64,000 nt of DNA from the NCBI GenBank assembly GCA_947177165.1, contig CAMWTP010000003.1, positions 84,590 to 148,589 of the forward strand, written 5' to 3'. This stretch comes from an uncultured Lachnospiraceae bacterium. GTDB lineage: Bacteria > Bacillota > Clostridia > Lachnospirales > Lachnospiraceae. Positions 26,631 through 34,392 of the stretch are shown in pieces (position 1 is the first letter of the stretch; each line of letters opens with the position of its first letter). The notes beneath the pieces were generated by a model. The model was not told the origin of the DNA. It ran no database searches and saw only the letters and a list, made by a program, of their open reading frames with translations. The position numbers and the translations under genes were made by a program.

Positions 26631-29479
26631 TACGCCTCCTTCACGACAGATCTCTTCACCGGCAGTACCATAAAATGATTTTTCGGTTCCAGAAACATGT
26701 CCTTGTCCGCAAGCTCATGCTCCTGCCATACCTTAAATTTCAGGCTGTTCAGATAGTCCAGTGTCTGCCGCCTGCTCTCCTCTCTGATTCGCACATTTCC
26801 CTCCTCTGGTCTGCGCCGCTTCATCCGCTCCATAATCTGCCCAAAGGTCAATCTGAAATCGTCCTCCACACAGCTCCCTGCAGAACAGGGGACACTTTTC
26901 TTTGCCGAAAGCTCCTCATTTCTGGTCAGCTCATCCATATCGTAATCATTTGTAAACAGTGTTCCCGCTCCCGGACCGGCATCTTTCTTTATCGACACCA
27001 CCACACCCGTAACAATGTCTTTGACAAACTTCACGTCCAACAGTGAGCATTCCTTTAAGCCAAACAACGCATACGGAAGATTTTCAGTCTCCACCGCTGC
27101 TTCCATGACGCTGGAAATATTTTCTATCTCCGAATACAAGACCTCTTTATCCTTTTCACATCTCTCATACAGCCGTATGGTATTGACTGTGTGCAGTCTT
27201 TTTCCGGCTCCCATGGGAAGAATCCCGACATTATTCTTTTTTTCATTGTCAAGACTTAAAATTTTATGTGATGCCGCCTGGCCTCCCATAACAATTGTTG
27301 TGAGCGGAAGTTTGGAGCCCAGCCGAAAGGCCGCATTTTTTATATTTACCTGATATACTGTATTTCCTCCATCCTGATACTCTCCCTGCAGCCCCTCCGC
27401 AACCTTCATCTGGAGCGGGTCTTTGACAAACTTGTCCTTAAATTCCACATAGGACAGCGGCACTGGTCTGGGAGACGGATTGCCAAAGCGGACCGTGAAA
27501 GAGATAATATGCCATTTGACATACACACTCCCTCCAAACTCCGGTCCTAACAGATGGAGCCTCGCTGCCAGCTCCACTTTCAGCGTCGTCCGTATAAACA
27601 GGATTTTTAAAGTGTACGACACACCTACGCGGATTCCCACGTCGATATCATAGTAAAATGGCGCCCAGCTGATCAGCAGGTCGGCATAAGCCGAAAACCA
27701 TGCCTTCAGATTTCCCAGCGTATACAGGAAGGAAAGGGAGCCTCCTGCCATGACCGCCGTAGACGTCACAGCAAAATAGCACTCGCCTTTCATGCTCAGA
27801 TTTTTTCCGATATTCCATGAAATGCCTACCCTGTCCACTGCGGGATAGTGAGCAGGTTTTGCAAATCTCGGATGATATCCGCCAAGACTGATCACAAAGT
27901 CTCCCTTGTGTTCACCGGAAAACCACAGATAAAATGCAAATCCTCCCGTCAGATGGCAGTCTTTGCAAAACAGATAGGATGCCGATGTCAGCGCTGCCTC
28001 AATGGATAAGATACCATGTGCCGGTGCAAATACCGCCTTTATGGCAAGCTCCGCGTACACAAACGGCTGCCGGGACTTGGGCGGAAGGCTTATGGTGGAC
28101 AGTCCCAATAACTGTATCTGAAATTCCTTCCCAAAGGTCACTATCGCAAGCGCAAAGGTCCTGAGCAATTCAAACGTTGTAAATTCAATCCCCGCAGCAA
28201 TAAAATACTCTCCCTTGGATTCATAAACATAACTTCCCATTTTGCGCAGAGCCTGATCAATATTTAAATTCGTCTGTTTTTCCATGACCATGGTAATCAG
28301 CGGAAAGCTCTTTACATTTTTGACGTCCGGCACCTTCAGTCCGCGGTTCACGCCAAAGCCGGCTGCAAGCCCTGTGATAAAAAATGCCGGCACGCCTCCG
28401 ATGGGATATCCGACCATCAGATAGAGAAACAGCGAAGCCTCCCCGTCCTCCGTCGTGGTGTAGGAGCCGATTCCCACAAATTGAAACTGATTGAATCTGA
28501 TGATAACGCCTCCGTCATAGCGCTCCCGCTCTCCCTTTGTGTACAGGAAACTGCCGCTGATACTCAGCGGACCATTCTGATAGCTGATTCCAAGTCCCTG
28601 CATACCAAATTCCAGCTTTTTCAAACTGTGCAAATCAAATTGGGTGAGGGCACTGATCGGGATTCCCACATTGACGCCCATCAGGTTTATGCTGACAACG
28701 GAAAGACTCATCACGGCATCCACATACAAAAAGACCTTGTACCCGCCTCCGTCCTCCTTTGCCATTCCTCCGATCCGCTTGATTGTGAATGCACCCAGTC
28801 CCTTATTGAGCGCAATCCACTTAATACCGGAATCATCCGTAACATCCTCACCCGACAGACTCTCCTCCGTATCAGCTGCACCGGTATCCTCTGCCTCCTC
28901 AGACACCGCCACGGCCTCACAAATGACACGCGTGTCATATATATCTCCCAGTGTCAGATCGCTCTGCTGCCCGTTCAGACTGTACCGCAGGCTAAGCCCC
29001 CACTCCACACCTTTATCTTTCTGTTTTCGGATGGACAGTCTCAGGTTGTCAATCCCATCATTTTGTCCTAAGATCTTTCCTAAAATGGGAATACTGCCAA
29101 AGAGGATCGGTGCCGTGAGCTGAATGACCGCGCCTGTTCCCTGATTTGCTCCGTAAAATATATCCAGAACAGCCAACTGTTCCTTCTGTGTGTTTGCTAT
29201 TGTTGTATGAAATAAAAACGCCTTTGCAGATCCGGCATTATAGGTGAGTCCAATCCGGTTAACCGTGAAATCAAACGGGATCGCCTCCAGATCCATCTCC
29301 GGGAAAACATTGTTTTGCCGCTGGCCGACCAGACTTTTCAGCATCTCCATCAGAGAAGTTCCTGCAGCATTTTTCCAGTACAGACTCAGCAAAGTATCCT
29401 GATTTATTTTTGTTATAGCCGCGGTAAACTCCTGATTCGCAATCAGAACAGTTCCCTGAAACCGAAATCCTTTACTCAT
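26630..29479 (-). CDS. DUF6603-domain protein
   Basis: A 949-residue beta-rich protein that I match to the DUF6603 family (function unknown, found in bacteria and fungi). Diagnostic stretches in the C-terminal half are GGYHPRFAKPAHYP, VGISWNIGKNLSMKGECYFAVT, MAGGSLSFLYTLGNLKAWF and LISWAPFYYDIDVGI, then VKWHIISFTVRFGNPSP. The first half has many amphipathic strands with FVGIGSYTTTEDGEASLFLYLMVGYPIGG, reminiscent of large beta-sheet or barrel-like folds. There is no signal peptide. The ATG at 29479 is preferred: GGAG lies 7-8 nt upstream, 17 bp after the LytTR stop, whereas the upstream in-frame start overlaps the regulator gene. It is the first structural gene after the regulator. The family call comes from memory of its motifs. 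Confidence 0.75.
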   Translation of the reverse strand: MSKGFRFQGTVLIANQEFTAAITKINQDTLLSLYWKNAAGTSLMEMLKSLVGQRQNNVFPEMDLEAIPFDFTVNRIGLTYNAGSAKAFLFHTTIANTQKEQLAVLDIFYGANQGTGAVIQLTAPILFGSIPILGKILGQNDGIDNLRLSIRKQKDKGVEWGLSLRYSLNGQQSDLTLGDIYDTRVICEAVAVSEEAEDTGAADTEESLSGEDVTDDSGIKWIALNKGLGAFTIKRIGGMAKEDGGGYKVFLYVDAVMSLSVVSINLMGVNVGIPISALTQFDLHSLKKLEFGMQGLGISYQNGPLSISGSFLYTKGERERYDGGVIIRFNQFQFVGIGSYTTTEDGEASLFLYLMVGYPIGGVPAFFITGLAAGFGVNRGLKVPDVKNVKSFPLITMVMEKQTNLNIDQALRKMGSYVYESKGEYFIAAGIEFTTFELLRTFALAIVTFGKEFQIQLLGLSTISLPPKSRQPFVYAELAIKAVFAPAHGILSIEAALTSASYLFCKDCHLTGGFAFYLWFSGEHKGDFVISLGGYHPRFAKPAHYPAVDRVGISWNIGKNLSMKGECYFAVTSTAVMAGGSLSFLYTLGNLKAWFSAYADLLISWAPFYYDIDVGIRVGVSYTLKILFIRTTLKVELAARLHLLGPEFGGSVYVKWHIISFTVRFGNPSPRPVPLSYVEFKDKFVKDPLQMKVAEGLQGEYQDGGNTVYQVNIKNAAFRLGSKLPLTTIVMGGQAASHKILSLDNEKKNNVGILPMGAGKRLHTVNTIRLYERCEKDKEVLYSEIENISSVMEAAVETENLPYALFGLKECSLLDVKFVKDIVTGVVVSIKKDAGPGAGTLFTNDYDMDELTRNEELSAKKSVPCSAGSCVEDDFRLTFGQIMERMKRRRPEEGNVRIREESRRQTLDYLNSLKFKVWQEHELADKDMFLEPKNHFMVLPVKRSVVKEA

Positions 29480-29495
29480 CCCTTTGCTCCATCTT

Positions 29496-30215
29496 CTATA
29501 CAAACTCCTGTATCCTGTGCCTGATCCTCTTGGCGCACGCATTAGAATAGCTGCAGCTTATCTCGTCATTGAAATACAGACACCTGCTCTCCCTGTCAAT
29601 CTTCCTGATCAGTGACAGATTTGCGATGGTAGATGCATGTACAATCTCAAATCTGCTGTCCAGCTGTCCGATCAGGTCCTTGATGTTTGCCCGCAGCCGC
29701 TCTGTTCCCTTCTTATGACGGACTGTACAGCAATGGGTGGCCTTGATCGTCTCAATGTAATAAATATCCTCATAGACAATCATTCTGTCCATGTTGTAGT
29801 GCAGAATTAAAATCCCTTTGCAGAGTGTTCTCATCTTGGCCGCTATCGTTTTCAAGATATCTGCCAGCTGTTCCCTCCACGCTCCCTGGAAATCGATGAT
29901 TCCGTTGATCATTCCAATGCGGTTTACCAGATTATGGAGACTGACACCATTGTCCGTGAGCAGTACCAGATTGCATGCAGGAAAGGTATTCATAATCGTT
30001 TCCAACCAAATACCTGCCTCCAGAAAAGACTCCTTCTGTATGTCCACAAAAAACAGGTAAACGTTGTCCTGTGGCAGCATCCTGATCTCATCACATTTCA
30101 TGACCTGGCCATACAAACTCAGACACTTGATTTTTTCCCTGTATAGAATCTGGTCGATTGCTGGTAGGAATTCTTTGTTCAGTTCCGCGGTTTTCGAAAC
30201 TACCACAATCTCCAT
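29496..30215 (-). CDS. LytTR-family DNA-binding response regulator with degenerate receiver
   Basis: Transcription regulator of 239 residues. Residues 1-125 have a receiver-like alternation of strands and helices, with a possible phospho-acceptor D58 in YLFFVDIQ, but the usual acidic pair after strand 1 is absent (IVVVSKTAEL). Residues 140-239 form a LytTR domain (YYIETIKATHCCTVRHKKGT...FEIVHASTIANLSLIRKID...RHRIQEF). No histidine kinase is encoded nearby, so the signal may be non-canonical. It is the first gene of the DUF6603 block and most likely controls it and itself. Two 9-bp direct repeats spaced like LytTR operators lie about 60-90 bp upstream. AAGGGAACGAG precedes the ATG. Confidence 0.88.
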   Translation of the reverse strand: MEIVVVSKTAELNKEFLPAIDQILYREKIKCLSLYGQVMKCDEIRMLPQDNVYLFFVDIQKESFLEAGIWLETIMNTFPACNLVLLTDNGVSLHNLVNRIGMINGIIDFQGAWREQLADILKTIAAKMRTLCKGILILHYNMDRMIVYEDIYYIETIKATHCCTVRHKKGTERLRANIKDLIGQLDSRFEIVHASTIANLSLIRKIDRESRCLYFNDEISCSYSNACAKRIRHRIQEFV

Positions 30216-30276
30216 CTCGTTCCCTTCTTTCGCCTATTTCCATAAAAATATCAATCCTCTCACCACCGTGCCGAAT

Positions 30277-30306
30277 TTTGTCATATTTTGTAGTTTTTCT
30301 GTCATA
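30277..30306 (-). promoter_or_regulatory. Direct repeats, candidate LytTR operator
   Basis: TTTGTCATA (30277-30285) and TCTGTCATA (30298-30306), given on the plus strand, are 8/9 identical and start 21 bp apart (12-bp gap). LytTR regulators such as AgrA bind pairs of 9-bp direct repeats with 12-13 bp between them. The pair lies upstream of the LytTR gene. That the regulator binds here is inference. Confidence 0.5.
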
Positions 30307-30403
30307 AACGGGATAGCGTGTCCGATGCATTACTGCCCGGAATCAATATATGGAACTGTACTGAGCGGTATCGCAGGCCATGCATGCAAAGGAATAAAAA
30401 AAC

Positions 30404-30455
30404 AGGGTGTGTCGAATAAACTGTACATACTGTAACAGATTATTCGACACACCCT
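30404..30455 (-). terminator. Strong intrinsic terminator of the LysM-TNT gene
   Basis: Perfect 16-bp inverted repeat (30404-30419 and 30440-30455, core GGGTGTGTCGAATAA) with a 20-nt loop. On the minus strand it is followed by GTTTTTTTATT. It separates the LysM-TNT gene from the LytTR block, so the two are separate transcripts. Confidence 0.88.
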
Positions 30456-30541
30456 ACAATATTAGATTCCCTTATCGCAGCAGTCTCATGCCTCTCTTAA
30501 ATATATTTTCATTTCTAAAGAACTGTTTCAAAGTAAGAATA

Positions 30542-31435
30542 CTAAGAAATCTCCCGCAAAATACCAAGCTTGCACAAGATATCTATACTTAGGGGAAACT
30601 CATACTGTATCCCTCCGCCACCATATCCAAATGCTGGTGCCACCTCTCCTCTGTAAAGCACCATATTGCGAATATCACCGTTATAATAATTACGTACCAT
30701 CTGATCGATCAAATCAGCCGTTGCCGCATCCGTACTCCTACAGACATTCGCATAATCCTCAAGACAGGAAATATCACCGATAACCTCATACTGATGATAG
30801 CTGGATACATCTTCTACATACGGCAGTGAACGCTCCGCGTAGCTGTACGGGCCATTCTCTCCCACCGGACTGGTATATCTGCCTACTGGCGAACCATACC
30901 TGTCAATCACTTCACCTATCTGCGGTACATAGGGCTCTTTGATCGCATTCCCCTGATCATCCAGCGTGTAACCATTGTTCGGTGCCTGGCTCCAGTCGAT
31001 TGTACCTTGTTGTGTCAATACAGCATCACTGGACGGAACAGAAAGTCCCCCCGGCCATGTCCCCTGCAGCAGAAAACTTTTGGCCGTATCATCGTCAACC
31101 TGATTGGAAGAAGAGAAATATTTCAACAGCATCGACACACTGCATTCTGACTGCTCCACCAGCTGACTGCTGTCTGCGGAAAGTGCCAGTTCCTGCCCTG
31201 CATAGATAACATTGGGATTCTGAATGCTGTCCTGATTAATCGCATAGAGCACTTCCCACCAATCGCCGGAACCATACTGTTCCTGCGCAATCTTCTCCAG
31301 CGTATCCCCGCTCTTTACGGTGTAGGTCCTTTCCACCGCAAGCGCCGTATCTGCGCCTATACTGCCTGCCATCACAACCGCAGAAAGCATGATTCCCGAC
31401 ACCCGCGACACAATTTTTTTCCATGTTTTTCTCAT
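30542..31435 (-). CDS. Secreted LysM protein with C-terminal TNT (NAD+ glycohydrolase) toxin domain
   Basis: Predicted exported protein of 297 residues. A signal peptide (MRKTWKKIVSRVSG, hydrophobic core, cut near TALA-VE) is followed by one LysM domain (about 38-84: YTVKSGDTLEKIAQEQYGSG...NPNVIYAGQEL) that should bind peptidoglycan. A linker leads to a TNT domain (about 165-297): DRYGSPVGRYTSPVG, YAERSLPY, YHQYEV, APAFGYGGGGIQYEFP and a final LREIS. TNT domains, first seen in Mycobacterium tuberculosis CpnT, destroy NAD+. The histidine of YHxYEV and glutamine of GGxQY correspond, from memory, to the catalytic pair; here they are separated by an extra insert of about 35 residues. No immunity gene is recognisable nearby. 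The ATG at 31435 has GGAGGG 9 nt upstream; the GTG at 31459 overlaps that site. Confidence 0.82.
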   Translation of the reverse strand: MRKTWKKIVSRVSGIMLSAVVMAGSIGADTALAVERTYTVKSGDTLEKIAQEQYGSGDWWEVLYAINQDSIQNPNVIYAGQELALSADSSQLVEQSECSVSMLLKYFSSSNQVDDDTAKSFLLQGTWPGGLSVPSSDAVLTQQGTIDWSQAPNNGYTLDDQGNAIKEPYVPQIGEVIDRYGSPVGRYTSPVGENGPYSYAERSLPYVEDVSSYHQYEVIGDISCLEDYANVCRSTDAATADLIDQMVRNYYNGDIRNMVLYRGEVAPAFGYGGGGIQYEFPLSIDILCKLGILREIS

Positions 31436-31459
31436 ACTGATTATCCCTCCGTTTCTCAC

Positions 31460-31489
31460 TATATACTCTCAAGTTCTGTACACTGTCAT
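31460..31489 (-). promoter_or_regulatory. Possible promoter of the LysM-TNT gene
   Basis: Minus strand ATGACA (31484-31489), 18-bp spacer, TATATA (31460-31465), about 25 bp before the ATG at 31435. The match is moderate. Confidence 0.4.
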
Positions 31490-31637
31490 TGCACTGGGAT
31501 CTCAGAGAGTTATAGATTGTGTAATTATCATATCATAATGAAAAAGACATAAACGGGAAATTGGCATAGATTGATGTCTGAGAGACATAGATTGATTTTT
31601 TATGTAATCATTTTATCGCTTTCTATTGATAACGACA

Positions 31638-31679
31638 ACAGCCAGAGTTGTCCAAAATGGTTTGGACAACTCTGGCTGT
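31638..31679. terminator. 19-bp perfect hairpin downstream of the TagF-like gene
   Basis: Arms 31638-31656 and 31661-31679 (core GCCAGAGTTGTCCAAA) are perfectly complementary with a 4-nt loop. It lies 45 bp after the stop of the TagF-like gene and should end the long glycan transcript. It lacks a clear T run on the minus strand (TGTTGTCG follows), so pausing or 3'-end protection are alternatives. Confidence 0.5.
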
Positions 31680-31723
31680 ATGAAGTAATTGCTGTATTAT
31701 TTCTTCTTCGCCATAGCCGGGTT

Positions 31724-33292
31724 TTACAGTTTCTGTTGTTTCATTCCTTTTCCATGGGAAATCCCAAATACCTCCAATATCCTCTGACAGTTATTATCAT
31801 CACAGTACTTATGCATCCTATCCCTCAACATCCGCCTTCTTTCAGCAGTCGTGTCGCACCCATTGGCTATTTCTTCAACAAAATCACACACATCTTCCAA
31901 CGCAAATATTTCTTTCCCGGGAATCCACTCTCTGATATTTTCAAAAATAAATCCCCTGCTCTGCCTGTATTCTTCCAAATCGTCCAGCATAAATGCAATC
32001 GGCCTGTCTAAAAGCATAAAATCCACTGCTGCTGAGGAATAATCGCTGAGCAAGGCATCCGCATGTCCGAGTAAGCGGTTGATTGGTATATCCTGTTCCA
32101 CGAGATCCTCATTTTCAATCAATCGGATATTGGAACAATTTTCGCAACATATCTGATTTCTGTCCTGAAAAGGATGCAGCTTTACGATTAAGACAATATT
32201 TTTCTCAGCCAGAAGCGCATTCAGATAATCCATTTTTTCTTTTGTATCCACAATTGGCAATCCTGTCTCTGATTCCAAATTATACTCATTTAACTGCGCC
32301 AACTTATATCCTGCGGAACGAAAAGTAGGCAGCCAGAATATGTACTTGTCCGCATCTGGTATATAAAGTTTTCGGATATCTTCCTTATTGGGATGAAAAA
32401 GCCAGTCCTGTTTTGCATAACCGGTTACAAGTACCTGCTCTTTTCTCAAACCATAAATATCTGCATGAATCTTTGCGTACAGATCACTTATTACCGTAGT
32501 ATACTCATATCGTTTTTCGCATCTTACAAAATTTACCCTCGTCTTAAACCCACATCCATGCCAAAGCTGCACCCTGATCTGATCGTTGCGGCAATTTCTG
32601 GCAAATCCGTAGGCATCCGTAAAAAATATGTATTTTGCAAGGGAAAGCACACGGTAATATGCATCTCGTTCCTCTTGATTAGCCGAAACAGACCAATTAA
32701 ACGGCAGAAAACTGACATTCTCCATGTTGCTGTACTTTTCAAATTCCGCTGGATTTTTTACAAACCACACCAGCTCATATTGATGGTTCACCCCTGTCCG
32801 CATTGCATACTCAAACAAAGCCCTTGCATTATCTGCAAAATCCATTCCCTTTATATAAGAAGATGCATGTGGTCCGCTGCGAAACAAAAGAATATCTTTA
32901 AGCGGTTCATCCGCATATTTTTCTCGATAAAAATCTGCATATTTTGTCTCCCTGTTCACATAATAGAAAATATCTATCTCTGCATTTTTTGCCCCCAAAA
33001 TATCCATAATTTTTGTGTATGCTTCGATGTAATAATCGCTGATGATTAATATGGCCATTCGATAAAGGTTAATCCGCTTCAAGTGGGATAAATCGTATAC
33101 TTCTAATATCGTATCATGAAAGACCAGCTGACCCCGATTACGCTCATTTCCATCTACGATAAATCTGATTGATTTCAGAACATCATACTCACTGCACAAT
33201 TCCTCCAGATAAGAAACAGACCTTTCATAAAGACAAATCTGCTTTCCTGATAAACTATTTATATTTTCGTTTGTGAGTTTTTTCAAAGCCAT
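31724..33292 (-). CDS. CDP-glycerol glycerophosphotransferase family protein (TagF/TagB-like)
   Basis: Probable glycerophosphate- or polyol-phosphate-transferase of 522 residues, acting at the cytoplasmic face of the membrane in teichoic-acid-like polymer or capsule synthesis. Family motifs are in the C-terminal 350 residues: VQLWHGCGFKTRV, VTGYAKQDWLF, FWLPTFRSAGY, VLIVKLHPFQD, LLSDYSSAAVDFMLLDRPIAFMLDD and RGFIFE. The N-terminal 150 residues (YERSVSYLEELCSEYDVL...AILIISDYYIEAYTKI) are a divergent extra domain. I chose the ATG at 33292 (MALKKLTN), with GGGAG 9 nt before it and 30 bp after the stop of the preceding gene; a longer frame to 33394 overlaps that gene. It is the last gene of the glycan run and is followed by a hairpin. 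Confidence 0.88.
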   Translation of the reverse strand: MALKKLTNENINSLSGKQICLYERSVSYLEELCSEYDVLKSIRFIVDGNERNRGQLVFHDTILEVYDLSHLKRINLYRMAILIISDYYIEAYTKIMDILGAKNAEIDIFYYVNRETKYADFYREKYADEPLKDILLFRSGPHASSYIKGMDFADNARALFEYAMRTGVNHQYELVWFVKNPAEFEKYSNMENVSFLPFNWSVSANQEERDAYYRVLSLAKYIFFTDAYGFARNCRNDQIRVQLWHGCGFKTRVNFVRCEKRYEYTTVISDLYAKIHADIYGLRKEQVLVTGYAKQDWLFHPNKEDIRKLYIPDADKYIFWLPTFRSAGYKLAQLNEYNLESETGLPIVDTKEKMDYLNALLAEKNIVLIVKLHPFQDRNQICCENCSNIRLIENEDLVEQDIPINRLLGHADALLSDYSSAAVDFMLLDRPIAFMLDDLEEYRQSRGFIFENIREWIPGKEIFALEDVCDFVEEIANGCDTTAERRRMLRDRMHKYCDDNNCQRILEVFGISHGKGMKQQKL

Positions 33293-33321
33293 GTAAACTT
33301 CTCCCTGCCCGTAAAAACAAG

Positions 33322-34245
33322 CTATCTGCGCACATAGATTTCGTTTTCGCCCGTTACTTCCAGTAGTCTGTATCCCTTTGCCGTCATCAGCCACTGGATT
33401 CTGCTGCCTGCGGAAGCTTCTGTGCCGACCAAATCAATCGGATATTTGTCAAAATCCAGATGTGACAGCAAATCAAAATCTAATCCTTCTGTGTCAATAT
33501 CTAATACATTGGGGTATGTTTCAAAGTTCTCGGCAATGATAGAATTAATATCCACCACTGGAATTTTTCGAAAGTTCGCCTCCATTCCGCGACTTATTGC
33601 CACATGCCTTAGAAAGGTATTTAATCCCGGATGCATAGAATCATAATAATAAATTAGTTCCTCCGCCGCAGAAGTCGGTGAAGCTCCCGCGTTTATAATC
33701 TTATTGAGCGGACGATACTCTGCCGCCATACTGCACATCTCCATATTTGGTTCTACCAATACCCCCCTCGTAAAACCATTTTCGTAAAACAAAAATGTAT
33801 TATTCCTTACAACCGGATGACACACTCCAATATCAATATAAGAAAAATCAGAATACCGAGACTGTATGTAATCAAGCATTATGATATCTTCCCCGCCCGT
33901 GGAATATGTTTTTTTTCTGTCTTCCACATCGAGCAACCGTGCAGCGACCGTATCGGCCCGCGGCAAGAGCTGTGATACCTGTAGTAAAATCTCATTCTCA
34001 ATATTGGGATAAATGACCACAAGCAGGGAATCACAATTCCTGTATGATATAATTTTTTCAACATCCTGAACCATGATTCCATTTATCGTCCTACCCACAT
34101 TCCTGCCCTCCCCGTCCACCATATGGTCAAACCGGAAAATGCCATGGTCATAATATTTCTGAAATTCAAGCCCCGCCCCCCAGCCTATGATTGTGGAATA
34201 ATCTTTTCTGAGTGTTTCATAATCTACTCTCGCAGTATATTTCAT
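33322..34245 (-). CDS. Rossmann-module / FkbM-family methyltransferase (copy 1)
   Basis: Two-domain protein of about 307 residues. The N-terminal module (about 1-110) has STIIGWGAGLEFQKYYDHG and DHMVDGEGRNVGRTINGI, the small Rossmann-like domain that recurs across this locus. The C-terminal part is an FkbM-type SAM methyltransferase: FSYIDIGVCHPVVRNNTFLFYENG, GVLVEPN, VLDIDTEGLDFDLLSHL. FkbM enzymes methylate sugar hydroxyls. Start choice is uncertain: ATG 34245 (MKYTARV) has only weak AGAG upstream. The ATG at 34278 lies inside the preserved tail of a deleted methyltransferase gene, and the open frame runs on through that remnant. A decayed second copy lies at 36.7-37.4 kb. Confidence 0.75.
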   Translation of the reverse strand: MKYTARVDYETLRKDYSTIIGWGAGLEFQKYYDHGIFRFDHMVDGEGRNVGRTINGIMVQDVEKIISYRNCDSLLVVIYPNIENEILLQVSQLLPRADTVAARLLDVEDRKKTYSTGGEDIIMLDYIQSRYSDFSYIDIGVCHPVVRNNTFLFYENGFTRGVLVEPNMEMCSMAAEYRPLNKIINAGASPTSAAEELIYYYDSMHPGLNTFLRHVAISRGMEANFRKIPVVDINSIIAENFETYPNVLDIDTEGLDFDLLSHLDFDKYPIDLVGTEASAGSRIQWLMTAKGYRLLEVTGENEIYVRR

Positions 34246-34278
34246 ATAAATTCTCTGGTTCTCCTTTACTTTTCTCAT

Positions 34279-34380
34279 GACAAATGTACATGAAAAATCA
34301 TCCTGCCACTGAAACTGTTCTGGTATACTTCCATTGGGCAGATTATTCTCTATTGCACAAAGTATATTTCTGTCATTTAC
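34279..34380 (-). pseudogene. Scar of a deleted methyltransferase gene (copy of 37439-38554)
   Basis: The minus strand reads VNDRNILCAIENNLPNGSIP directly followed by QDDFSCTFVM. The first piece matches the N-terminus (TINDRKILCAIESNLSNG) and the second the C-terminus (QDDFSCTFVMKKIE) of the methyltransferase at 37439-38554. More than 300 codons between them are missing. The start codon is also lost. The frame runs on into the FkbM-like gene downstream. Confidence 0.8.
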
Positions 34381-34392
34381 AAAGATACCTTA

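Noticed and set aside
13245..30215. Extracellular contractile injection system
   Set aside because: The gene block has the size of one, and a LysM protein lies next to it, but no sheath, tube, baseplate, spike or AAA+ ATPase sequence is present.
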